This document shows positions 7,384 through 12,717 of a stretch of 12,717 nucleotides of DNA, one piece after another. A program made the translations under genes and the position numbers. This DNA is from Sulfitobacter sp. (GTDB lineage: Bacteria > Pseudomonadota > Alphaproteobacteria > Rhodobacterales > Rhodobacteraceae), in the NCBI GenBank assembly GCA_024636395.1, contig JAGXHD010000079.1, forward strand, positions 1-12,717, given 5' to 3'. The notes under the pieces are model-generated. The model searched no databases. It was not told where the DNA came from and was given only the letters and a program-made list of their open reading frames with translations. Position 1 is the first letter of the stretch. The number at the start of each line of letters is the position of its first letter.

Positions 7384-7764
7384 TTATCTTTTGAAAGTGA
7401 TGACGTCGTATTGGGAGTTGATCTGCACGGCCTTGAACCAGCCGGTTCGGACGATCTGCGCGAGACTGCGGGTGTCATGCCGGTCAGTCTTGTTCGGCAT
7501 CATGTTCAACACGCCATTGGCGTGGGGTGCATCAAGGCAAATGATTGGCAATTTCCTCGCAACCAGCGCGTTCCACAGCAAGACAGCCAAAGGCACGGTC
7601 TCCACGCCAACCCTCTCAAGGTCATCGGACCAGGTCGACAACCAGCCGGCAATCCCATCTGGGCAGGTTCTCACTTTGGTCTCGGACAGGATCGTGCCGT
7701 CCAGGCTGACCACACAGACGGCCATCTCGTCCTGCGACACGTCCAACGCTGCAAATATACCCAT
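7384..7764 (-). pseudogene. IS110-family transposase, N-terminal fragment
   Basis: The translated fragment matches the N-terminal DEDD (RuvC-like) domain of IS110 transposases: a first Asp in AALDVSQ, a Glu in VGVETVP, and NKTDRHDTRSLAQI with the two further Asps, followed by the family segment RTGWFKAV. Resemblance stops about at INSQ; after nine unrelated residues the frame ends. About 125 residues remain of a protein that is normally about 340, so the C-terminal Tnp20-type domain with its catalytic Ser is absent and the fragment cannot transpose. The frame is open back to an ATG at 7815, but I prefer 7764 because GGAGG lies five bases before it and the protein then begins at the usual family position. 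Confidence 0.85.
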
Positions 7765-8081
7765 CGCATCCTCCATGCTTGATGCCTCGGCACCGCACCG
7801 AAGCGACGAACCCATCCTGTACCAAAAGTCACAGGGGGAGGGGCATGGCGATTACGCTAAGTGGTGTAATTCCGACGGTAGCGCGGGCTGAGTGGAAGCC
7901 TTGCGTAGCTCAGGCGAAGCCCGCGCGGTTTCTGGGCGGCCATCCGCCGCAGCTGCAAGATATTGCGGACAAGGACGAAAGCGCTCGCGCGGTAGTGGCT
8001 CGCAAAAGACACCACCGATGGGGCACGAGAAATCCCGCCAGAAGGCCCGAAGCGCTCGCGCGAGATCGCGACGCCGCGCGC
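7765..8081 (-). mobile_element. noncoding upstream end of the IS110 remnant, candidate bridge-RNA region
   Basis: The 317 bases upstream of the transposase fragment carry no supported gene. In IS110-subgroup elements this side holds the left end and the template of the structured bridge RNA that selects donor and target. Here a sizeable hairpin is visible: GCGCGGGCT (7881-7889) pairs with AGCCCGCGC (7918-7926), with GAG/CTC pairing inside. A 13-base direct repeat, AAGCGCTCGCGCG, occurs at 7979-7991 and 8050-8062. The true IS end is not located; it must lie before the terminator at 8082. That the hairpin belongs to a bridge RNA is inference from position. Confidence 0.35.
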
Positions 8082-8114
8082 AAAAAAAAAGCCGATGCTG
8101 AGCGGCATCGGCTT
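8082..8114 (-). terminator. rho-independent terminator of the KfrA-like gene
   Basis: On the minus strand AAGCCGATGC and GCATCGGCTT (8114-8105 and 8098-8089) form a 10-bp stem with a 6-base loop. The stem runs straight into nine Ts (A-run at 8082-8090 on the plus strand). It lies 65 bases after the stop of the KfrA-like gene and is the clearest terminator in the window. It also separates that gene from the IS110 remnant. Confidence 0.92.
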
Positions 8115-8178
8115 CAAAACTCTCAATCGGTAGGGGGCACAGAAAAAGTCTTTGGTCGTGCGAGCCAGTTCGACAGGC

Positions 8179-8814
8179 TCAAGACGGAGTCTGCGCTTGG
8201 CCAGGCGATTTCTTGGGCTTTGCAGATGAAGGACGAGCCCCCTTGCGAGCCGCCGGATAAGTTCTCTTCATAGGTCGGTTTAGAGGTTTGCGAGCCGCCG
8301 CCAAGGCCCCCGTAGCCGGAGCCGGTTCTGGAAGTGAGGGTTGGGCGGGTTCGCGGTCCGCGGTCTCGTTAACGGGTTCCTCATCCTCATCCTGGGCTGC
8401 GATCTCGTCCAGACATTCGGTCAGATAGGTAATCTCCTCTTCCAGCATTCGCACGTGTTTCGCGTGTTCAGCCTCAATCAGGGCGAAGTCTCGCTCTCGT
8501 AGTACAGACTGCCGGACGTTCTGTTCGGTCATGCGCACGATCATGCCTCTCATTAGGGCTGACATCGAACTCTGGAGCGATGAGGCCGCCTCGGCGATCC
8601 GGTCTTGGCATTCCTCCGGCAAGGGGATGTCAGCCTCCTGGTCCTCATCGCGGCTCTCCTTGTAGGCGTCCCAAAGATCACGGACTCGGGAATACTTCCC
8701 CTTGCTGCCAAGAGCTCTATGAATATCGGTTGCCGAAACCTCTCGGCCCAGCTCTGATATGAGGCTTTCCCCCTGCCGGATAATTGCCTCGTCGGTGTGG
8801 ATCGGTTTGCGCAT
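8179..8814 (-). CDS. KfrA-like DNA-binding coiled-coil protein
   Basis: The 211-residue protein starts with a helix-turn-helix-like segment (about 8-55) of the plasmid KfrA N-terminal type. A glutamate-rich, heptad-like helical stretch (about 70-140), probably a coiled coil, follows. The protein ends in a Pro/Ala-rich acidic-to-basic tail (about 145-211) full of Lys and Arg. KfrA proteins of plasmids bind their own promoter and are linked to plasmid maintenance; related proteins also sit in chromosomal islands. This one is shorter than the roughly 300-residue plasmid KfrA. The start is supported by an AGGAG ribosome site seven bases before ATG. Upstream lie a 19-bp inverted repeat and an octamer array, both likely regulatory. 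A strong terminator follows. The fold call is by eye and no partition ATPase is present. Confidence 0.72.
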   Translation of the reverse strand: MRKPIHTDEAIIRQGESLISELGREVSATDIHRALGSKGKYSRVRDLWDAYKESRDEDQEADIPLPEECQDRIAEAASSLQSSMSALMRGMIVRMTEQNVRQSVLRERDFALIEAEHAKHVRMLEEEITYLTECLDEIAAQDEDEEPVNETADREPAQPSLPEPAPATGALAAARKPLNRPMKRTYPAARKGARPSSAKPKKSPGQAQTPS

Positions 8815-8852
8815 CGCTTATCTCCTCTGGTTGTCGAGTGCAGAAGGGAAAT

Positions 8853-8871
8853 GGTTCCGATGCTGGGAACC
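8853..8871. promoter_or_regulatory. inverted repeat upstream of the KfrA-like gene, candidate operator
   Basis: GGTTCC (8853-8858) and GGAACC (8866-8871) form a perfect 6-bp dyad around 7 bases, 38 bases before the KfrA-like start codon. This position suits an autorepressor site, and KfrA is known to repress its own promoter on plasmids. No clear -35/-10 pair could be assigned around it. Confidence 0.5.
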
Positions 8872-8914
8872 GAAAAACAAATTCGTCACTTTTTATGAAG
8901 GTCAGTGGCTCCGG

Positions 8915-8962
8915 TAAGTTGGTAAGTTAGTAAGTTAGTAAGTTAGTAAGTTAGTAAGTTTG
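8915..8962. repeat. array of six 8-bp tandem repeats, TAAGTTAG
   Basis: Six contiguous octamers run from 8915: TAAGTTGG, four perfect TAAGTTAG and TAAGTTTG. Degenerate AAGT-containing copies continue to about 9012. The array is 100 bases upstream of the KfrA-like gene. An 8-bp period is not an integral DNA turn. It could be an iteron-like or centromere-like binding array or a slippage-prone simple repeat. No spacers separate the units, so it is not a CRISPR. Confidence 0.85.
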
Positions 8963-9217
8963 TTCTGGCAGAAAGTTGGTTGGTAAGTCTGAAAGTGAGA
9001 AGTTTGAAAGTCAGGTCTGACGAACGACAAACTCACCGCGACCGCCGTGAACTGGGCCAAGCTCGGGAGACTGAGAATCCTCTGAGGATTTTTTCTATGA
9101 CCTGCGCTCCGGGCGTAATTCCTCGGGATGCACGATGTATCCCTCGGCAAATTCATCCGCCCGTCCGAATTTCAGACCTCACTGCCAAGGAATACTTCGC
9201 CCTGCTGCTTCCGGAAA
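8963..9217. other. noncoding stretch between the repeat array and the small gene
   Basis: No convincing coding frame on either strand. It begins with the decayed tail of the octamer array. A small hairpin, AATCC (9076-9080) with GGATT (9086-9090), runs into a T-run (9089-9094) and could end a plus-strand transcript, but no gene is seen before it, so I leave it as a weak signal. Confidence 0.35.
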
Positions 9218-9247
9218 CCCAAGCGGTGTGTTCTGACACCGCTTGGG
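9218..9247 (-). terminator. strong hairpin just after the 9254-9535 gene
   Basis: CCCAAGCGGTGT (9218-9229) and ACACCGCTTGGG (9236-9247) form a perfect 12-bp stem with a 6-base loop. On the minus strand it begins six bases after the stop codon of the small gene and is followed by TTTCC. The short T-run makes it a moderate terminator. Its position supports the reality of the small gene. Confidence 0.75.
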
Positions 9248-9253
9248 AAGATT

Positions 9254-9535
9254 TTAGTCTGCGCTCTGCTCAGCAATTTTGGCGCCTTCTATGAGATAGA
9301 CAGCGTATCGCAAAGCGACTTGGTAGCGCCGCAAAGAGACACACTGTTGGTCGATTTCTGCGAGCTTGCGGGGCAGGGTGGTGTCCCACCAGCCCTCATG
9401 TGGGCAACCTTCGTCCCAGATCAACGTTTTCTCAGAGCCTTCGTCAATCCAGGAGTCCACCATGCTCACTACGACGTCGATCTCGTTCAGCGTTTCCGAT
9501 GAACACCAATCCTCAGCGTCGAGCTTGATGGTCAC
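9254..9535 (-). CDS. small Trp-rich acidic protein of unknown function
   Basis: The 93-residue protein has five tryptophans (10, 29, 40, 49, 50), mostly in an acidic central part with a CPHEGWWD segment, and a likely helical C-terminus (about 55-90). I do not recognise the family. Codon choice in this frame looks like a real gene, and a strong hairpin follows six bases after the stop. The start is a GTG with GGGAG about 12 bases upstream, which is long. The frame stays open for about 22 more codons upstream, with coding-like residues but no ATG, GTG or TTG, so the true gene could have lost its start or use another. It lies upstream of, and on the same strand as, the KfrA-like gene, but the terminator separates them. 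Confidence 0.55.
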   Translation of the reverse strand: MTIKLDAEDWCSSETLNEIDVVVSMVDSWIDEGSEKTLIWDEGCPHEGWWDTTLPRKLAEIDQQCVSLRRYQVALRYAVYLIEGAKIAEQSAD

Positions 9536-9842
9536 TTCATAGATCCGCTCCCGAAGCCTTTGTGAGCAATCAGTATAGAGTGCGATAGCTGAAAGGCTGT
9601 TAAGGGCGGGTTACCGAACAGCCGGTCCAGCAGGCTTGATTACGGCGCAAAACAGCGATAAGATATCGAATAAGGTATTTCACTTGGGGAATTTCGGTTG
9701 AAACCAATTCGCGTGTCGCATCGTGGCTGCAACGCATCGTCCGGTTGTCCGATTTCTACCATCAATGGGTTACAGACTGTCGGCGCGTCCCTGTGTGTCG
9801 TGAGCGTTCGTTGCCAGTGTGTTGAGTTGTAGAGCTTTCAGT
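9536..9842. other. intergenic region between divergent genes
   Basis: About 307 bases between the small minus-strand gene and the plus-strand diguanylate cyclase unit. The part nearest the minus gene (9536-9603) is an open extension of that frame. An AT-richer segment at about 9655-9690 is the best place for promoters. TGTGGATAA, a perfect DnaA-box sequence on the opposite strand, lies at 9842-9850, overlapping the next start codon. Confidence 0.35.
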
Positions 9843-10118
9843 GTGGATAAAAGATCGGAACATGACGCGATGCCGGACGGTCAAGCCGAGTCAGTCGTCA
9901 TGGCCGTCATGCAGCCGCTTGCCGACATCGATGTGCCGCTGCCCTTGCGCGCCAGCATCGAACGCCAAAGCCGCACGCTGATGGGGCTGGCTGCCGGTCT
10001 GCTGCATTCGGGCATGGACGAAGGTCAAGTCAGACTGGTGATTGACCAGGCCTGCGCGTCCTACCGCGACGAGCTGACATCCGCCATTCTTGCCCTAAGG
10101 AAACGCCATGACACCTGA
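9843..10118 (+). CDS. small helical protein co-encoded with a diguanylate cyclase
   Basis: A 91-residue protein if the GTG at 9843 is the start. The frame is open back to a GTG at 9819, and an ATG at 9870 is another candidate; none has a strong ribosome site. The body is rich in Ala, Leu, Arg and Asp and looks all-helical (for example residues about 15-85), with no signal peptide or membrane segment. I do not recognise the family. Its last 11 bases overlap the start of the GAF-GGDEF gene, so the two should be translationally coupled. A partner or regulator of the cyclase is a reasonable guess, not shown by the sequence. Confidence 0.65.
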   Translation: MDKRSEHDAMPDGQAESVVMAVMQPLADIDVPLPLRASIERQSRTLMGLAAGLLHSGMDEGQVRLVIDQACASYRDELTSAILALRKRHDT

Positions 10119-11124
10119 CCCGAAGCTGTGGGACGAGCCCGGTCGCATCGCGGCCCTGCGGCGGCTTGAGATCCTCGACACCCCGCCGGAGGAGCCATTC
10201 GACAAGCTGACCGAACTGGTGCGCACCGTGCTGGACGTGCCGATCGCCGTGGTGGGCATGATCGACAGCGACCGCCAGTGGTTCAAGTCGATCGTCGGCC
10301 TGTCGGGCTGCGAGGTCGCTCGCGACATCTCGTTCTGCACGCATACGATCCAGCAGCGCACGCCATTGATGATCCCGGACACGACCCGCGATCCCCGGTT
10401 TGCCGCCAATATCTTCGTGACCGGCGATCCGTTCATCCGCAGTTACCTTGGTATCCCGCTGATAACGCCGGATGGCTACAACATCGGCGCGCTCTGCGTG
10501 AACGATACCAAGCCGCGGGTCTTTTCTGCCAACGAGATCGCGATCCTGTCCAGTTTCGCCACCCTTGTGATGAACGAACTGGAACTGCGCCAGACCGCCA
10601 TGAGCGATGCGTTGACCGGTGCCATGACCCGGCGCGCCTGGGTCGACGCCGCCGCCCGAGAGATCGCCCGCAGCCGCAGGCATGATACCCTGTCGTCGAT
10701 CATCGTGTTCGATATCGACCACTTCAAGCAGGTGAACGACCTGTTCGGCCACCCGGCGGGCGACGCGGTGTTACAGGCGCTGGTGCACCGGTGCCAGAGT
10801 GTCGTGCGGGAAAACGATCTTCTGGGCCGCATCGGCGGCGAGGAATTCGCCCTGCTGCTGCCCGATACGGATGCCTGCGGCGCGGCCGATCTGGCAGAGC
10901 GGTTGCGCGGCGAATTCGTGGGCCAGCCGGTGGCCTGGGGCGGCGCCGCGCAGGTGACCGTCTCGGCCAGTTTCGGGGTCTGCACCCTCGACGACAGCCT
11001 TGGCGATGTCGGCGACTGGCTGGCTGCGGCGGACCGGTTTCTGTACGAGGCCAAGAACCGTGGCCGGAATCGCTGTCATGGGTCCGCTGTCGACGGCGAC
11101 CGGCTGCGTATCAACTCTGCCTGA
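10108..11124 (+). CDS. GAF-GGDEF diguanylate cyclase
   Basis: Would make cyclic di-GMP from two GTP in the cytoplasm. The 338-residue protein has an N-terminal GAF domain (about 20-160; typical pieces are RDISFCTHTI, the DPRFAANIFVTGDP segment and GIPLITPDGYNIGALCV). A GGDEF domain (about 165-325) follows. The active site is GGEEF at 243-247, and the metal-binding Asp202 lies in FDIDHFKQVND. The inhibitory I-site RxxD is present as REND (234-237), five residues before the GGEEF, so product feedback is expected. All key residues are intact. There are no membrane segments; the GAF domain would sense a soluble ligand, which cannot be named. TAAGG precedes the start with good spacing. The gene overlaps the small upstream gene by 11 bases and is followed by an IS66 remnant. 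Confidence 0.94.
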   Translation: MTPDPKLWDEPGRIAALRRLEILDTPPEEPFDKLTELVRTVLDVPIAVVGMIDSDRQWFKSIVGLSGCEVARDISFCTHTIQQRTPLMIPDTTRDPRFAANIFVTGDPFIRSYLGIPLITPDGYNIGALCVNDTKPRVFSANEIAILSSFATLVMNELELRQTAMSDALTGAMTRRAWVDAAAREIARSRRHDTLSSIIVFDIDHFKQVNDLFGHPAGDAVLQALVHRCQSVVRENDLLGRIGGEEFALLLPDTDACGAADLAERLRGEFVGQPVAWGGAAQVTVSASFGVCTLDDSLGDVGDWLAAADRFLYEAKNRGRNRCHGSAVDGDRLRINSA

Positions 11125-11183
11125 GGGCCGTTACGGGCGCTATGCCGCAAGGACGCCGGACCGGCTTTGCTGAGTAACCCTGC

Positions 11184-11320
11184 ATGACCGCAGGACGGGA
11201 CACTGACAGTCTTGTCTTGCGGCACCTGACCGGCGTCCTCACAGCCATCGCCAATGGCCATAAACAAAAGGACATCGACCAACTTCTACCGTGGAGTTTT
11301 AGAGGCTGAGGCAACGCTTA
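11184..11320 (+). pseudogene. IS66-family transposase (TnpC), C-terminal remnant with element end
   Basis: The frame 11184-11309 encodes 41 residues ending in HLTGVLTAIANGHKQKDI and DQLLPWSF. This is the typical C-terminus of IS66 TnpC transposases (pattern VLTxIxNGH, then IDxLLPW). An in-frame TAA four codons upstream of the ATG shows the rest of the gene, including the catalytic DDE core, is missing. Five bases after the stop lies ACGCTTA (11314-11320), which resembles the CGCTTAC right end of IS66 elements (inner sequence not checked). It is a dead relic and not a functional gene. Confidence 0.7.
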
Positions 11321-11433
11321 AAATTTTTTGGTTAAAGGCGCTGAACAGGCAGTCAAATAGAAAAACCTTCGCTTTCAATTGGATGTCTGGAAACGCCTGA
11401 AATTTCATCGTTTCTGTAAGTTCCTGAAGGATA
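11321..11433. other. AT-rich spacer beyond the IS66 end
   Basis: No gene is supported on either strand. The segment begins with an AAAATTTTTT tract directly after the presumed IS66 end. It may hold the start region of the following gene, whose own 5' end is uncertain. Confidence 0.3.
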
Positions 11434-12132
11434 ATGGATAAGTACTCCTGCCCATCATCAATCCACAGTGATATCCACAGATTCTGTGGAATGCGTTGGT
11501 GCAAGGGTAGATTTCCACGGTTCCTGCATGAAGTGTCGAAGATACGTCGAAACGGACATTCATGCCGGACTGTGAAACGCAGGTTGCGCGCGGCACCTGC
11601 ACCGCTACGCTTTACCAATCCCCGCAAGGAGATCGAGGTCATCAAGGAAGTGATCGCAGACGCCCTCGCCCGCGCCAAGGCACAGGGGGTCCGTCACGCC
11701 GAAAAGCTCGACGCAATGGCGCTGTTGACCCGCATCGCGGAGTCGACCGAGCCGGAATCGCCAACAGCTTCCGAGGAGCCGACCGCATCCACCCGGGGCA
11801 GCATCCAGACGCCGGTCCGCCCACGCCAATCCAGCCTGGCCATCGACCCGCCACGACAGACAGATCTCTTCACGATCGCGCCGGAGGCCGCCGCGGTCAC
11901 GGCGAGCGAGCCATCGGTGGCGCTCGGATCGAAAGTAAAGGTCGAGAACCTGAGCGACGGGGGAAGGAAACTTGCCTTCACACTGGTAGAAGGTGAGAAC
12001 GACCCCGAAGCCGGAAAGATTGGGGTTCACACGCCGCTCGGCAAAGCTCTTATCGACGCACAGGTGGGAGACGAGGTCGAATACCAGGTCGGCTCGCACA
12101 TAAAGGAAGTTCGGGTCCTCGAGATCCGGTGA
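11434..12132 (+). CDS. protein with a GreA/GreB C-terminal domain, N-terminus doubtful
   Basis: The frame encodes up to 232 residues. Residues from about 60 (position 11611) look genuine: a charged helical segment (about 62-105), a Pro/Thr/Ser-rich linker (about 105-160) and a GreA/GreB C-terminal FKBP-like domain (about 164-231). That domain shows GSKVKVENL, FTLVEGENDPEAGKIGV, TPLGKALIDAQVGDEVEY and a closing VRVLEI strand. The Gre N-terminal coiled coil that enters the RNA polymerase secondary channel is absent, so it is not a standard GreA. Gre-C domains also occur at the ends of larger proteins, including some helicase-type ones, so this may be the tail of a truncated gene. The first 58 residues are Cys/His/Arg-rich and unlike the rest; a GTG at 11572 is an alternative start. 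An ATG at 11434 has GAAGG only three bases away. Confidence 0.65.
   Translation: MDKYSCPSSIHSDIHRFCGMRWCKGRFPRFLHEVSKIRRNGHSCRTVKRRLRAAPAPLRFTNPRKEIEVIKEVIADALARAKAQGVRHAEKLDAMALLTRIAESTEPESPTASEEPTASTRGSIQTPVRPRQSSLAIDPPRQTDLFTIAPEAAAVTASEPSVALGSKVKVENLSDGGRKLAFTLVEGENDPEAGKIGVHTPLGKALIDAQVGDEVEYQVGSHIKEVRVLEIR
11459..11490. promoter_or_regulatory. cluster of DnaA-box-like motifs
   Basis: Three near-copies of TTATCCACA lie within 32 bases: CAATCCACA (11459-11467), ATATCCACA (11471-11479, one mismatch) and, inverted, TTCTGTGGA (11482-11490). They fall in the doubtful 5' part of the GreA-domain frame. Three imperfect boxes can arise by chance and no initiator gene is present, so this is only a pointer. 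Confidence 0.25.
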
Positions 12133-12542
12133 AGTGACACAGGTTTTCAACACGACAAGGCAGGAGACCAAATTGCCTAACGACTGATTCAGGGGTTATC
12201 TACTTGGGTCCAATCTCTTCGGCGCATCAACTCGTTCTTCTTCAGACAGATAAAGTCTCCCCCTTGGACCACCGCTATAGATGGAACGGGCGCCGTATTC
12301 TTGGCTGTTGGGCTCGACCAAACTTCCGCATGCTTTTTGCTGTATTGCGGCACGTGTTGGCATAAGCAACGGCGGCTTCTGGCCGGAAGCCGCCACTGTC
12401 AAGAAGCCTGCCCGTCCAAGCACGAAAACAACTGAGAGACAGGTTGTCCGAGGCATTGCTCCGGCAGCAAGGCGGCTCGATCGTGCTCAGGACGCGTGCT
12501 TGGGCAGTTGTTTCGCGAGCTGGCTGAACAAGCGGTTGGGCC
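12133..12542. other. region without a recognised gene, containing a hairpin
   Basis: About 410 bases after the GreA-domain gene. A perfect 9-bp inverted repeat, GGCGGCTTC (12371-12379) with GAAGCCGCC (12386-12394), surrounds a 6-base loop but has no T-run on either side. A minus-strand frame at 12196-12456 ends with a coding-like stretch (see next entry). Otherwise both strands carry only mutually overlapping short frames. Confidence 0.35.
12196..12456 (-). CDS. doubtful small gene or decayed gene end
   Basis: An 86-codon frame. Its last roughly 37 residues (from about position 12306 down to the stop) contain RSIYSGGPRGRLYLSEEER and VDAPKRLDPSR, a charged, low-complexity-free segment that looks like the end of a real protein. 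The first half is unlike it, with no ribosome site, so it may be the surviving 3' end of a lost gene. I do not recognise the family. Competing frames cover the same bases. Confidence 0.22.
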   Translation of the reverse strand: MPRTTCLSVVFVLGRAGFLTVAASGQKPPLLMPTRAAIQQKACGSLVEPNSQEYGARSIYSGGPRGRLYLSEEERVDAPKRLDPSR

Positions 12543-12717
12543 ATGAAGTTAGGTGAGATGCGGCGAGGTCTTGGGATCGGGCATTCAGACCGTGGTTCGA
12601 GATTGGACCGGCTCAAAACTGGCGGTGACCTGACACAGTTAGGGCACGAAGTGACTGCGATAATGCCTGAGTTGGAGAGGCAGTTTGCTAAGTCAGATTT
12701 GGCGAGACGGCTTACAC
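12543..12717 (+). CDS. possible gene running off the right edge (partial)
   Basis: A frame from ATG at 12543 is open through the last base (58 codons). Its second half, with ELERQFAKSDLARRL near the edge, is helical and charged. Segments of this kind precede the IPGIGP motif in the C-terminal half of IS110/IS1111 transposases, but that motif would lie outside the window, so this is a guess. The first half looks less coding-like and no ribosome site is evident. Confidence 0.25.
   Translation, partial: MKLGEMRRGLGIGHSDRGSRLDRLKTGGDLTQLGHEVTAIMPELERQFAKSDLARRLT

Noticed and set aside
7261..7782. Plus-strand frame of 173 codons across the IS110 remnant
   Set aside because: Most of it is the antisense shadow of the IS110 transposase fragment, which has clear DEDD motifs on the minus strand.
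8915..9012. Possible CRISPR array
   Set aside because: The units are contiguous 8-mers with no spacers and no cas genes nearby.
9076..9094. Small hairpin with a T-run as a plus-strand terminator
   Set aside because: The stem is only five pairs and no plus-strand gene ends before it.
10030..10752. Minus-strand frame of 240 codons across the GAF domain
   Set aside because: It is antisense to the GAF-GGDEF gene, His/Asp/Gly/Arg-rich as expected for a shadow in GC-rich DNA.
11605..12171. Minus-strand frame of 188 codons opposite the GreA-domain gene
   Set aside because: The plus-strand frame has a full Gre C-terminal domain; the minus frame has only shadow composition.

Overview
The window looks like a piece of an alphaproteobacterial genome, most likely Rhodobacterales (Roseobacter group). 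The reasons are the moderately high GC, the style of the guaB and ureohydrolase proteins, the tRNA-Gly(CCC), and a corrinoid-activation (RamA/RACo-type) ATPase of the kind marine Rhodobacteraceae carry for one-carbon metabolism. The genus call is inference; no search was possible.

Layout. Positions 1-1361 are a sparsely coded accessory-looking edge: a strong hairpin that covers part of a consensus Shine-Dalgarno just before a minus-strand start codon at the left border, then one predicted exported protein of unknown function (355-990). A tRNA-Gly(CCC) on the minus strand (1362-1435) closes this part. Positions 1479-7139 are a dense, ordinary chromosomal block: on the minus strand a SAM-dependent methyltransferase and a RamA/RACo-type ferredoxin-ASKHA ATPase (a tight pair), then an agmatinase-family ureohydrolase; divergent from it, on the plus strand, guaB (IMP dehydrogenase) ending in a hairpin.

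From 7140 to the end the window is a mosaic of decayed mobile elements and small cargo genes. It holds a truncated IS110 transposase (7384-7764) with its upstream noncoding end, and a KfrA-like DNA-binding/coiled-coil protein (8179-8814) with a classic terminator. Upstream of the KfrA-like gene lie a 19-bp inverted repeat and an array of six 8-bp tandem repeats. Next come an unrecognised Trp-rich 93-residue protein with its own hairpin terminator (9254-9535), a two-gene unit of a small helical protein overlapping a GAF-GGDEF diguanylate cyclase (9843-11124), the last 41 residues of an IS66-type transposase (11184-11309), and a protein ending in a GreA/GreB C-terminal domain (to 12132). The last 585 bases have no gene I can name.

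Functionally the RamA-like protein would reductively reactivate an inactive Co(II) corrinoid on a partner methyl-transfer protein that is not in this window. guaB serves guanine nucleotide synthesis, and the GAF-GGDEF enzyme would make c-di-GMP. The region most worth following up is 8082-9535: KfrA-like protein, candidate operator, tandem octamer array and the small unknown gene, which together look like a plasmid-derived maintenance or regulatory module.
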